DNA of 64,000 bases from positions 1 to 64,000 of the forward strand of contig JBAOHV010000035.1 of the NCBI GenBank assembly GCA_037045265.1, given 5' to 3'. This document shows, one piece after another, positions 10,589-20,318 of the stretch. Position numbers and translations under genes: made by a program. The notes beneath the pieces are model-generated. The model made no database searches. It was not told where the DNA came from and saw only the letters and a list, made by a program, of their open reading frames with translations. The DNA comes from JBAOHV01 sp037045265. Lineage in GTDB: Bacteria; Actinomycetota; Acidimicrobiia; Acidimicrobiales; Microtrichaceae. Numbering within the stretch: position 1 is the first letter of the stretch; every line of letters begins with the position of its first letter.

Positions 10589-12953
10589 ATGCGCCTCGCT
10601 CTGGTTGGTTTGCTGTTCGTGTCTGGCACTCACGGCCGCCGCTGCTGAACCTGTCACGTTTCCGAAAGTGCTGCCGGGAACCGCACCACTCACGATTGAT
10701 CAACCGCTCGATGAAGTCATGGTCGCGGGGATCGACAAATTCGCGTTGCGGGAAATTGCCGCGGCTCGGGAAGCCCGTGCGGCAAAGTGGCAACGCAATC
10801 TCTCCAGTCCTGAGGCTTATCAACAGAGTCTCGAACCGTACCGCACTAAGTTGCGGACATACCTGGGAGCCATGGACGCCCGAGTCGCCGGACGCGGGCT
10901 GGAGAACCTCGAACTGACGAATCTCACCGGCAAGACAACCGCAGGGACACGTCGTCCGCGAAAGCAAACGGAACGCTACTCGGTATTGCCCGCCCGCTGG
11001 CAAGTCTTGCAGAACGTGACTGCAGAAGGGGTGATTCTCTACCCGGCGGAAGACGAAATCGTCGGGTTGGTCGTCGCCATTCCCGATGCCACGTGGTCGC
11101 CGGAAGTCTTCTGCGGTGCGGACCCGTCACAGCCCGAAGCCTGTCCGCTGGCGCGATCGCTGGTTGAGCAAGGCTTGCTCGTGGTCATTCCGACGTTGCT
11201 CAATCGCGATGACACCCACGCGGGCAACCCGGACATCGTGCTGACGAATCAATCGCATCGCGAATGGGTTTACCGGCAGGCGTTTGAAGTCGGTCGACAC
11301 ATTCTCGGTTATGAAGTCCAGAAAGTACTCGCCGCTGTCGATGCGCTCGAAGCAGTTCAACAAGGACCTGCAACAAAATCTGCCCATCGGCGTGGCGGGT
11401 GTTGGCGATGGCGGCCTGCTCGCGATGCATGCCTCCGCACTGGATCAACGCATCGACGCCACTTGGGTCGCAGGTTATTTCCAGCCGCGTGAAAGTGTGT
11501 GGGAGGAGCCGATCGATCGCAATGTGTGGCGGTTGCTGGGTGAATTCGGCGATGCGGAAGTCGCCGCGATGATCGCCCCGCGGCCGCTGGTGATTGAAGC
11601 CGCCCAGGTTCCGGAAGTGATCACGCCGCTGCCCGTCAAACCCAATCGTCGCGGTGGGGCCGCTCCCGGCAAGATTCAAACCGCGGCCGTTGAGGCGGTC
11701 CGAAATGAATTCGCACGGTTATCGCCGGTCTATCGTGACCTGAAAGCCGCTGAGAAAGTCACGCCTGGTCGACGGTACGCCGACTGGCCCCGCGGGGTCG
11801 GCACTGGCCCTCGCCGCGTTCCTTAAGGGAATGGGGGTGAAGTCCGAAGCGGTGGAGAAGTCCGAGCCGGTCAAGCTCGACGCGGTGGTCGATGGCAATG
11901 CCCGGCAATTGCGGCAGATGAACGAACTCGTGGCCCACACGCAGCGGATTCTGCATCTGTCCTTCAAGACTCGCGACAAACTTTGGGCCGGGGCAGACCG
12001 TTCCAGTGTCGAGAAGTGGACCGCATCGGCAGAAAAGTATCGGGCACTCGTGTGGGATGAGTTGATCGGTCGGTTACCGCACAAACCGATTGCCCCGTCG
12101 CCGCGGACCCGGAAGATTCTCGAAACGCCGGAGTATCACGGTTATGAAGTGGTGCTGGATGTGCATGACGACGTGATCGCCGCGGGGATTTTGTTGCTGC
12201 CGAGCGATCTCAAGGCTGGCGACAAGCGGCCGGTGGTCGTCTGCCAGCACGGGTTGGAAGGCGTGCCGATGGACACCATCAGCGGTCCCGGCTCCGCAGG
12301 GCATCCGTATTACAAAGGGTTCGCCGCGGAGTTCGGCCAAACGCGGGTTCATCACCTACGACGCCGCAGAATCCGTATCGCGGAAAGTGATCAAGTTCCG
12401 CACCCTGCAACGCAAGTCGAACCCGCTCGGACGATCGCTCTTCAGTTACATTCTTGCCGCAGCATCAGGCGACGCTCGACTGGCTGAAGACGCTGCCGAA
12501 TGTCGACTCCGCAGCGGCTGGCGTTTTACGGTCTCTCTTACGGCGGCAAGACCGCTGTGCGTGTGCCGCCGCTGCTGACGGATTACTGCCTCTCGATCTG
12601 CTCGGCGGACTACAACGAGTGGGTCTACAAGAACGCGACCATCGACATGCCGATGAGCTACCTCTTCACCAACGAGTACGAAATATTCGAATGGAATATG
12701 GGCCATGTCGCCAACTACGCCGAGTTGAGCTACCTGATGACGCCGCGGCCGTTCATGGTCGAACGTGGCCACGACGACGGTGTGTCTGTGGATGAACTGG
12801 TGGCGTACGAGTTCGCGAAGGTCAATCGGCATTACATCAAGACTTGGCATCGGCGACAAAACCGAAATCGAGTTCTTCAACGGCCCGCACACCATTAACG
12901 GTCAGAAGACATACGAGTTTCTGCATCGACACTTGAAGTGGCCGAAAAAGTAA
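10589..12953 (+). CDS. Secreted two-domain alpha/beta hydrolase (frame broken)
   Basis: The ATG at 10589 has an AAGGAG Shine-Dalgarno 6 nt upstream and encodes a signal peptide (MRLALVGLLF, then LALTAAAAEP after a frame change). The protein holds two hydrolase-like domains. The first has GVAGVGDGGLLAMHA, where the usual nucleophile Ser of G-x-S-x-G is Asp. The second (about 12,150-12,950) has VVVCQHGLEG, the nucleophile elbow FYGLSYGGK, an acidic DDGVS segment and the catalytic-His region GPHTINGQ, as in dienelactone-hydrolase or acetylxylan-esterase relatives. It is predicted to act outside the cytoplasm on an unknown ester. At least four frame changes (near 10,625, 11,380, 11,790 and 12,345) break it. 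Confidence 0.7.
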
Positions 12954-12957
12954 CGTC

Positions 12958-13040
12958 CTACAAGCCCGAATGCGCACCGCCGGGTTCCGTTTACTCACGC
13001 ATGATAAAGAGACCCGGCGCCGTGCGCTTTGGGCTTGTAG
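12958..13040. repeat. REP-like palindrome, copy 1
   Basis: Imperfect inverted repeat with arms of about 28 bp (12958-12985 and 13012-13040) around a 26-nt loop. The arm begins CTACAAGCCCGAATGCGCAC. It lies between the hydrolase stop and the dehydrogenase start. A related palindrome flanks the other side of the dehydrogenase (14271-14429). It could also act as a stem-loop terminator, but there is no T-tract. Confidence 0.8.
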
Positions 13041-13052
13041 AGAATGACGATT

Positions 13053-14262
13053 ATGGATCGCAACTTTTTCAACTTCTGTTCCGCCGGACGGCTCGTGTTC
13101 GGGACCGGGTCGATTCAGCATCTCGCACAGTTCGTGGCGCCGTGGAAGCCGCAGCGGATTTTTCTGCTGAGTGATCCGCTCCTGGAGAAAGCCGGACTCG
13201 TCGAACAAGTACTGGCTCCGTTACGAGCTGCAAACATCGAGGTGACAGTGTGTCTCGATGGCGAACCGGAGCCGTCGATCGCCGCCGCGGACCGGGCGAT
13301 TGCGTCCGCGCGGGCGGCCAACCCGGATGTGATGATCGGCCTCGGCGGCGGCAGCAACATCGATCTCGCCAAGATCACCGCGGCTGTGATCACGCATGGT
13401 GGGTCGTACCGGGACTACTTCGGCTTCGGCAAAATCCCCGGCCCGGTGTTGCCGCTGGTGTGCATCCCCACGACATCGGGGACCGGCAGCGAAGTCTCAC
13501 ACGCGGCGGTGCTCACCGACACCACGCAGCACATCAAGGTCAGCACGCTCAGCCCGTACCTGCGTCCCGCCGTCGCGGTGGTCGATCCCGCGCTTGACGC
13601 TGTCTTGTCCGCCGAAAGCCACCGCCGATAGCGGTATCGATGCCCTCACGCATGCCATCGAGGGTTTCACCGCCGTCGATTACAACCGACTCGATGTCCC
13701 CGCCACGGAACCGTTCCCGTATGACGGCAAGCACCCCATCGGTGACATGCTTGCCGAGCGGGCGATCACGCTCATCGGCCAGCAACTCCGGACTGCCGTG
13801 AAAGATGGGCAGAATCTGGCGGCACGCGAAGGGATGGCCCTCGGGGCAACCCTCGCGGGGTTGGCGTTCTCGAACTGTGCGGTCGCCGTGGTTCATGCTT
13901 TGGAGTACCCGCTGGGGGGGGCAGTGCATGTCTCACACGGTGCGGGGAACGGGCTGCTGTTGCCCTATGTGATGCGGTTCAATCTGCCCGCGCGGACACC
14001 GGAACTGGCCAAAATCGCCGCGTGGTTGGGTGCGGAAGTCACCGGAGTCACGGATACAGTTGCGGCAGAGCGAGGTATTGCCGCCGTCGAACAATTACGG
14101 CGCGACATCGGCATCCCGCTGCAGCTGCGCGAACTCGGTGTCACACGCGACATGCTTCCCGAACTCGCCCGCAAAGCCTTCGGTATCACCCGTCTGATGC
14201 TCCTCAACGGCCGCCGTCCCACGGAAGCCGATCTCGTGAACATCCTCGAAGCCGCGTGGTGA
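13053..14262 (+). CDS. Iron-containing (group III) alcohol dehydrogenase
   Basis: NAD(P)-dependent oxidation or reduction of an alcohol or aldehyde. The N-terminal nucleotide-binding domain has IGLGGGSNIDLAK and IPTTSGTGSEVSH. The metal site is seen in SGIDALTHAIE (Asp and His), HALEYPLGG and HVSHGAGNGLLLP (two further His), the full Fe2+ ligand set of the family. Length is about 403 residues, as expected. One indel near 13,612 (between ALDAVLSAES and TADSGIDALTH) shifts the frame. MDRNFFNF at 13053 is the chosen start; ATG 13044 is possible. The substrate is unknown. The gene is bracketed by two related palindromic repeats. Confidence 0.87.
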
Positions 14263-14270
14263 CGCTTCGT

Positions 14271-14429
14271 AACCAGCCCGGATCGCCAGCGACGGGTGGC
14301 GCGGAGAGAAAACGCAGAATGAGGAAGGCAGAATGTCGAATGCGTTCGTCCTCCGCGGATTTCATTCGATATTCCGCCTTCGACATTCGTCATTCTAGCC
14401 TGACCCGTCGCTCGCGCTCTGGGCTGGTT
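14271..14429. repeat. REP-like palindrome, copy 2, with inner short-word inverted repeat
   Basis: Outer arms at 14271-14297 and about 14403-14429 pair (AACCAGCCCGGATCGCCAGC against its imperfect complement) and resemble the arm of the palindrome at 12,958. Inside lies a second inverted repeat built from CAGAATG and GTCGAATG words (about 14,313-14,341 and 14,363-14,396). The whole 160-bp element fills the gap between the dehydrogenase and the SGNH hydrolase. Confidence 0.75.
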
Positions 14430-14474
14430 GACGGGAAATCTGCTAAACTGCGCCATCTTTTTGAAAGGCACGAC

Positions 14475-15586
14475 ATGCTTTATTGGTCGCGATTCGCAGC
14501 ACTCTTGTTGATCGCAGCGACGCAGTCCCTCTTCGCGGCGGAACCGCTCGCACCCAAGGTGGAAAACGATGTCGCCTGGTATGATGCGAAGGCGTTGGGC
14601 ATCGAAGGCCAGGGGTGGACCGATACGAAGTTGCCGTATGACCGATTCCCCGCGAAAGCCGAAGCGACCCTGCGGCCCGATGTGTGGAACCTCAGCCGGC
14701 ACTCCGCGGGGATGGCGTTCCGGTTTGTGACTGCGTCGCCCACGATTCATGCCCGTTGGACGGTCACGAGCGATCGTCTCGCGATGCCACACATGCCCGC
14801 CACGGGCGTCAGCGGTCTCGATCTCTATGCGAAAGATGATGCCGGAAAGTGGCGGTGGGTCGCCGTGGGACAACCGAAGGAAAAGACCAACACCGCCATT
14901 CTCGCCAACGGTATCAAACCCGGACCGCGTGAATATCTGATCTATCTGCCGCTCTACAACGGCGTCGCACAAGTGGAAGTGGGGGTGCCGATGTCACAGA
15001 CCATTGAGCGGCCCGCCGAGTATCCCGCGGCGAAAGCGAAACCGATTGTGTTCTACGGCACGTCGATCACTCACGGCGGCGTGCGCCTTCACGGCCGGGC
15101 ATGGTCCACACCGCAATTCTCGGCCGCCGGTATCAGCGACCGGTGATCAATCTCGGTTTCTCCGGCAACGGTCGCATGGAACCCGCAGTAACTGCGTTGC
15201 TGACGGAACTCGACGCCGCGGTGTATGTCATCGATTGTTGTCCGAACCTCGGCCCTGCCGATACCGCCAAGCTCACCGAACCACTGGTGAAACAACTCCG
15301 TGCCACTCGCCCCGACGTACCGATCATCCTCGTCGAAGATCGCCGCTACACCGATGCCTGGCTCAACACCAGCAAAGGCGAACGCAACGACGGCAATCAC
15401 AAAGCTCTCAAAGCCGCATACGACAACCTCATCGCGGCGGGGGAAAAGAAGCTGTATTACATCCCCGGCGATGATCTCCTCGGTGACGACAACGAAGGCG
15501 CCGTTGACAGCAGCCACCCCAACGATCTCGGCTTCCTGCGGCAAGCGGACGCGTTCGCGAAGGTGATGGATGCGCCGTTGAAGTGA
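14475..15586 (+). CDS. Secreted SGNH-family hydrolase
   Basis: Predicted exported esterase or lipase of the GDSL/SGNH fold. A signal peptide (MLYWSRFAALLLIAATQSLFA) precedes a beta-rich N-terminal domain (to about residue 175), as in two-domain SGNH proteins. Block I reads FYGTSITHGG with the nucleophile Ser, block II is NLGFSGNGRMEP (Gly), block III is IDCCPNLGP (Asn), and the C-terminal DSSHPNDLGF supplies the Asp-x-x-His pair. All four SGNH blocks are present. One indel near 15,085 separates block I from the rest; overall length is about 370 residues. A GAAAGG ribosome-binding site lies just before ATG 14475. Confidence 0.85.
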
Positions 15587-15598
15587 AGACCAGATGCA

Positions 15599-15712
15599 TT
15601 GCAAAGTGAGAAGTGAAAAATGCAAAGTGCAAAATGGAAAGGCCAAAATCAATTACTCCTTCGCTCTGACTGATTCATTTTGCACTTTTCATTGACTACT
15701 TTTCACTTTGCA
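15599..15712. repeat. Inverted repeat built from GCAAAGTG / GTGCAAAATG words
   Basis: The left arm (15599-15636) and right arm (15676-15712) are imperfect complements composed of repeated short words such as GCAAAGTG, AAGTGAAAA and GTGCAAAATG. The AT-rich arms contrast with the GC-rich coding DNA. It is intergenic between the SGNH hydrolase and moeA. Function is unknown; it may form a stem-loop in the transcript. Confidence 0.75.
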
Positions 15713-15734
15713 CTCTTTTCATTTGAAACGTGCC

Positions 15735-16952
15735 ATGCTGACGATCGATGAAGTCGCTTTCGCTCCTTCAGCAATCACTCGCTCCCTCACCAGCGGTCTC
15801 GTTGCCGTTGGCAAAGTGTCTCGGTTTGACGCTCGCGGAAGACATCATCAGCGGGATTGATTCGCCGCCGTTCGATAAATCGTTGATGGATGGATACGCC
15901 GTCTGTGCGAGTGATCTGGCGACGGGACAGGCGACGTTGACGATTCTGGGAACGTATCACCGCGGGGCAGGTGCCGCGGCAGACGGTGATCGCCGGTTTC
16001 GCCACGCAGATCATGACGGGGGCGCCGTTGCCCGCCGGAGCGGATGCGGTGGTCAAAGTCGAGGACACTGCGCTGAGGACGGCGATCGCGTCGCGATCAG
16101 CGGCCCACCGGCGACGAGCGGGCAGAACATCATTCGCCGCGCGGCATCCTTGCAGGTGGGCGAGACGGTCCTCACCGCGGGGATGACGCTCACCGCGTCA
16201 CGCATCGGCGCGTTAGCAGAACTCGGCATCGCCACGCCTCGGGTTCATCCACGCCCCACGGTGTCGGTGCTCGCAACGGGTGATGAACTCGTCCCCGTGG
16301 ACCAGACGCCGGGGCCGGGACAGATTCGCAATTCGAATCGAATCGATGCTGGTTGCCCAGCTGCAAAGTTACGGGGTGAGCGTCAATCCGCTGGGAATCG
16401 CTCGCGATGTGCGCGAAGACCTGGCTGCGAAGATTCGACGCCGGTTTGCAGGCCGATGTGCTCGTGCTTTCCGGAGGCGTCTCCGCAGGCAAACTCGATC
16501 TCGTCCCGAGCACTCTCGCTGCCGCGGGTGTCGAGCAGGTCTTCCACAAAGTCGACCTTCGCCCCGGCAAACCCGTCTGGTTTGGAGTGAAGAAACGTCC
16601 CGACGGCACATCGTGTGCTGTATTCGGCTTGCCCGGAAATCCCGTCGGCAGTATGGTTTGCTGCGAATTGTTCGTCCGGACTGCCCTGCGACGAATGATG
16701 GGCCACCGGGATGCCAATCCGCCTGCGGAACTGGCCCGACTGACCCACACCTACACCATGCGGGGCGACCGGCCGACGTACTTCCCGGCCGAGCTGGTCC
16801 GCACACCCCACGGGCTGACGGCACGGCTGGTGAAGTGGCAGGGATCCAGCGATCTCCGGGCGACAGTGGACGCCAACGGAATGGTGTTCCTGCCACCCGG
16901 GGAACGCACCTACACCTCGCAAGATATTGTGCAGGCGTATGAGTGGGGATGA
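15735..16952 (+). CDS. moeA: Molybdopterin molybdenumtransferase (frame broken)
   Basis: Inserts molybdate into adenylated molybdopterin in molybdenum cofactor synthesis. The start MLTIDEVAF at 15735 is typical of MoeA, and the frame then continues as SLLQQSLAPSPAVSLPLAKC. Conserved blocks follow: PPFDKSLMDGYAV, TQIMTGAPLPAGADAVVKVED, TLTASRIGALAELGI, VSVLATGDELV, VLVLSGGVSAGKLDLV and AVFGLPGNPVGSMVC, then domain IV near the end (TARLVKWQGSSDLRA). Indels near 15,760, 15,960, 16,070, 16,330 and 16,440 break the frame. No other molybdenum cofactor gene is visible nearby. Confidence 0.85.
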
Positions 16953-16980
16953 ACGCGAGAATTCCACGGAAGGATTGCCC

Positions 16981-18384
16981 ATGTCCAGCACCACCGCCCC
17001 GAGGTCTCGACCAGTGACCGATCGCTCTGTGCAGGACATCATCGCCGCGGCCCGATCGCAGCAGAAAGGTCCGCAACACCGTGTGCCGATGCGGCCGGCG
17101 TTGCTGGTGTCGCTCGCATCAGGACTCTTGTTCTATCTGAGTTTCGCGCCGGTCGCATTCAGTCCGCTGGCATGGCTCGCCCCGGTGCCGCTGTTGTGCC
17201 TGGTGCGACTCGAAGAACCGACACGCCGCATGGGCTGGGCGGGTTACCTCGGCGGACTGACTTTCTTCGTGCCCGCACTGCAATGGATGCGTCTGGGCGA
17301 TCCGACGATGTACGTCGCCTGGTGGGCGTTGGCCGGTTATCTCGCCGCATATTTTCCGCTGGCCGTCGGTTTGATGCGCGTCGCGGTTCATCGCTGGAAG
17401 TTGCCACTCGTCGTCGCCGCACCGGTGATCTGGGTCGGCCTCGAATATGTTCGCGCCCATCTCCTGACCGGATTCGCGTGGTATTTTCTCGGGCACACAC
17501 AGTTTCGCTGGCTGGAACTGATCCAGATCAGTGACGTCGTCGGATCCTATGGTGTCAGTTTCCTCCTGATGATCTCCGCCGCGGCGATAGCGGGGCTGAT
17601 TCCCACAACGTGGTTCGCACGAATCGGTCTGGTCGACACCAACAAACCCATGCCCGCGGATGACGTTGATCAACCGCCTCTGACCACGCGGCCGAACTCC
17701 CTCCTCGACGGCGTGACCGCGGTGCAAGCCTGGCCGGTCGTGGCAGCCCTGCTGTGCGTGACTGCCGTGTGGGGCTATGGAGCGATGCGTCGCGGACAGG
17801 CGGACTTCCAGCCCGGCCCACGTGTGGCGATGATTCAAGGCAATTTCCCGGCCTCGTTACGCGTGGCCGAGGACAAAATGATGCCGCAGTTTCTGATGCA
17901 CATGAAACTGACCGGCCTCGCAGTGCGCGAACAGCCCGATGTCATCGTCTGGCCCGAGGGGATGTTCCGCTGGCCGCTCACCTCGGCCCCGGCCGACTGG
18001 ACTGACGAGCAACTGGAGAAGGCCGCCCCGCGTGTTCCGGTGGGTTTCTGGCGTGACACCAACGTCTCGCGGACGCTCATCAACGAAGCCGCCAAAACCG
18101 GCGCCGCGATGATCTACGGCATCGAATTCGCCGACCTCAAAGAACATGGCGTGAAGCAGCACAATTCGGCGGTGTTCGTCAATACGGGAGCGCGGCATCG
18201 CTGGACGCTATGACAAGATGCACCTCGTTCCCTTCGGCGAGTACATCCCGTTCCAGAAGTCGATGCCCTGGCTGTCGAAGTTCACTCCGTATCCGGCGGA
18301 TTTCGGTCTCACCGCGGGAACGCAAGCCGTCGTCTTCGATCATCGCCAATGGCGGATGGCCCCGGTGATCTGTTTTGAGGACAC
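16981..18384 (+). CDS. lnt: Apolipoprotein N-acyltransferase, 3-prime end lost at the chimeric join
   Basis: Acylates the N-terminal Cys of lipoproteins in the inner membrane. ATG 16981 follows a GGAAGG Shine-Dalgarno. Multiple N-terminal helices (for example ALLVSLASGLLFYLSFAPV and LLMISAAAIAGLIP) lead into the nitrilase-like periplasmic domain with RVAMIQGNF. All three catalytic positions can be seen: Glu in IVWPEGMF, Lys in YDKMHLVPFGE and Cys in APVICFED. One indel near 18,205 shifts the frame. The coding sequence stops matching Lnt directly after VICFEDT, where antisense trpS begins, so about 100 C-terminal residues and the last helix are missing. Confidence 0.88.
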
Positions 18385-18395
18385 AGGCGAGCTCA
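18376..18395. other. Probable assembly chimera junction
   Basis: The rightward lnt reading ends and the leftward trpS reading ends within a few bases of each other (about 18,383-18,387), both inside invariant core motifs. GC content, indel density and lineage signals change here. Confidence 0.85.
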
Positions 18396-18655
18396 CTGTG
18401 CTCGTGCACGTGGCTCTGCACGAACAGGGTGCACACCTGTGGGTCCAGACCGCAGGCGACGAGCGCCTGGGCGAGCTCGAGAGATCGTTCGCCCACTTCG
18501 CCGGGACGTTTCGGCACCGTCAGGGCGTGCAGGTCGACGATGCAGTAGAAGCTGTCGGCCTCGTGCTGGTCCCGGACCCAGCTCTGCACCGCCCCCAGGA
18601 GGTTGCCGAGATGCAGGTCGCCAGTGGGCTGGATGCCGGAGAAGACACGAGACAT
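18386..18655 (-). CDS. trpS: Tryptophanyl-tRNA synthetase, N-terminal fragment only
   Basis: The first 90 or so residues of a class Ic tRNA synthetase: MSRVFSGIQPTGDLHLGNLL carries the HIGH-type motif (HLGN), followed by SFYCIVDLHALT and the segment VQSHVHEHSELA, all characteristic of TrpS. Homology stops at ELA, exactly where antisense lnt sequence begins, so the KMSKS half is absent from this window. The start at 18655 (ATG) is clear. It is divergent from scpA, with 110 bp between the two starts. Confidence 0.88.
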
Positions 18656-18753
18656 GGCCGCTGATGCTACCGACGATGCCTGCCTGCTCCGAACGACTTG
18701 GGACCCTCTCGGAATCCAAATCACACGCGTGTGATCTTCGGCGCGGATCGTGG

Positions 18754-18759
18754 TATGTT
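18754..18759 (+). promoter_or_regulatory. Leaderless -10 box of scpA (TATGTT)
   Basis: TANNNT box ending 6 nt before the GTG start at 18766. This spacing puts the transcript start at or next to the start codon. No convincing Shine-Dalgarno is present. Confidence 0.55.
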
Positions 18760-18765
18760 GTCCCC

Positions 18766-19546
18766 GTGGCTTACGCGGTCGAGACACCGGTCTACCAGGG
18801 TCCCTTCGACCTTCTCCTGCACCTGATCCTGCGTGAACAGGTCGACCTGTACGAGATCTCGCTGTCGACGATCGTCGACGCCTACCTGGGTGAGCTCGCC
18901 CGGATGGACCAGCTCGACCTGGAGATCGCCACCGAGTTCCTGCTGATAGCAGCGACCCTCGTCGAGCTCAAGACCAAACGCCTGCTGCCAGGCGACGACG
19001 ACGTCGACCTGGACGACGACCTGTCGCTGTGGGAGGAGCGCGATCTGCTCCTGGCGCGCCTGCTCGAGTGCAAGACGTTCAAGGACGCAGCAATGGTCCT
19101 CGAGGTCTTCCACAACGCTGGTTCCCGTGTCGTCGCCCGCACGGTCGGCCCTGACGAGCGCTACATGGACCTGGCTCCGGACCTGCTCGAGGGTGTGACG
19201 GCGGCGCAGCTGCGCGATGCGTTCCTGCGGGCGACCGCACCCAAGCCCCAGCCCCGCATCGACCTGTTCCACGTCGCCCCGATCCGGGCGAGCGTCATCG
19301 ACGCGGTGGCCGACCTGTGCGTCGAGCTGCCACGCCGCGGCCGGGTCTCCTTCCGGAGCCTGACCGCGTCGCTGGCTGAGCGGCTCGAGGTGGTGGTGCA
19401 CTTCCTGGCGATCCTTCGAGCTGTTCAAGCAGGGTCTCGTAGATCTGCGTCAGCCCCAGACATTCGGAGACATCGAGGTCGTGTGGCAGGGTGGGGACAT
19501 GGCCGGCGCGGCAGCGTTGGACGCCATCGACGTCTACGACGGCTGA
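18766..19546 (+). CDS. scpA: Segregation and condensation protein A (one indel)
   Basis: Kleisin subunit that bridges the SMC ATPase heads with ScpB in the bacterial condensin. The N-terminus VYQGPFDLLLHLILREQVDL and DAYLGELARMDQLDLEIATE is diagnostic, and the C-terminal winged-helix part reads VVVHFLAIL then LFKQGLVDLRQ. An extra base near 19,418 shifts the last third, and the stop is TGA 19544-19546. Total about 260 residues, as expected. GTG 18766 is chosen because of the upstream -10 box and the match to ScpA N-termini. scpB follows after 31 bp. Confidence 0.93.
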
Positions 19547-19577
19547 TCCGTCCGGCACCTCGACCCCGGGAGTTGAC

Positions 19578-20318
19578 ATGCAGCACGAGGCACGGCGGGC
19601 CCTGGAGGCCGTCATCATGGTGTCGGACCAGCCTGCCGATCCGGCGCTGTTGGCCCAGCTCGTCGAGCTGAGCCCCGAGGCGGTCGAGGAGATCCTCGCA
19701 GAGCTGTCGCGGAGCTACGAGGAGCAGGGATGCGGGTTCCAGCTCGTGAAGGTAGCGGGCGGCTGGCGTTTCCAGAGCCACGAGGACTGCGCTCCCTACG
19801 TTGAGCGGTTCGTGCTGACCGGCCAGACGGCGCGTCTGTCGGCGGCGGCGCTCGAGACGCTGTCGATCGTCGCCTACAAGCAACCGATCTCGCGTGCCCA
19901 GGTGGCTGCCATCCGTGGCGTCGGGGTCGACGGCGTCATGCGCACGCTCCAGCAGCGTGGCTACATCGACGAGGTCGCCAAGGACCCAGGGCCGGGGCAG
20001 GCCACGCTGTTCGGCACGACCCTGCTGTTCCTCGAACGGCTCGGTCTGAACTCGCTCGACGAGCTCCCCTCACTCGGCGACTTTATCCCCGGGGCAGATG
20101 TCGTCGAGCTGCTCGAGCACGGATTGCGCCTGGACACCGACGATCTCACCGAGGGACCGGGCACCGAAGCGGATCCCAGGGGTGACGGTCCGTCCGACGT
20201 GGGCACGGAGTCGGTCGCCGCCGAGCCGGTCGGTCCTGAGGACGACGAGCCCGGCCCGTTGGTCGCGATCGACCTGGGAGACACCCCGGTGATCGATCTC
20301 GATGCCGGCGACGACTGA
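19578..20318 (+). CDS. scpB: Segregation and condensation protein B
   Basis: Winged-helix partner that dimerises on ScpA in the SMC complex. The family core is intact: LEAVIMVSDQPADPALLAQL, GGWRFQSHEDCAPYVERFV, LSAAALETLSIVAYKQPISR and GVDGVMRTLQQRGYI, ending with FLERLGLNSLDELPSL. The last 55 residues form an acidic Asp/Glu/Gly-rich tail with no fold that I recognise. ATG 19578 has a GGGAG ribosome-binding site. It overlaps the rluB start by 17 bp, suggesting translational coupling. Confidence 0.94.
   Translation: MQHEARRALEAVIMVSDQPADPALLAQLVELSPEAVEEILAELSRSYEEQGCGFQLVKVAGGWRFQSHEDCAPYVERFVLTGQTARLSAAALETLSIVAYKQPISRAQVAAIRGVGVDGVMRTLQQRGYIDEVAKDPGPGQATLFGTTLLFLERLGLNSLDELPSLGDFIPGADVVELLEHGLRLDTDDLTEGPGTEADPRGDGPSDVGTESVAAEPVGPEDDEPGPLVAIDLGDTPVIDLDAGDD

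Noticed and set aside
18179..18787. Continuous frames crossing position 18,385 on both strands
   Set aside because: They merge lnt and trpS reading through the chimera and are not real proteins.
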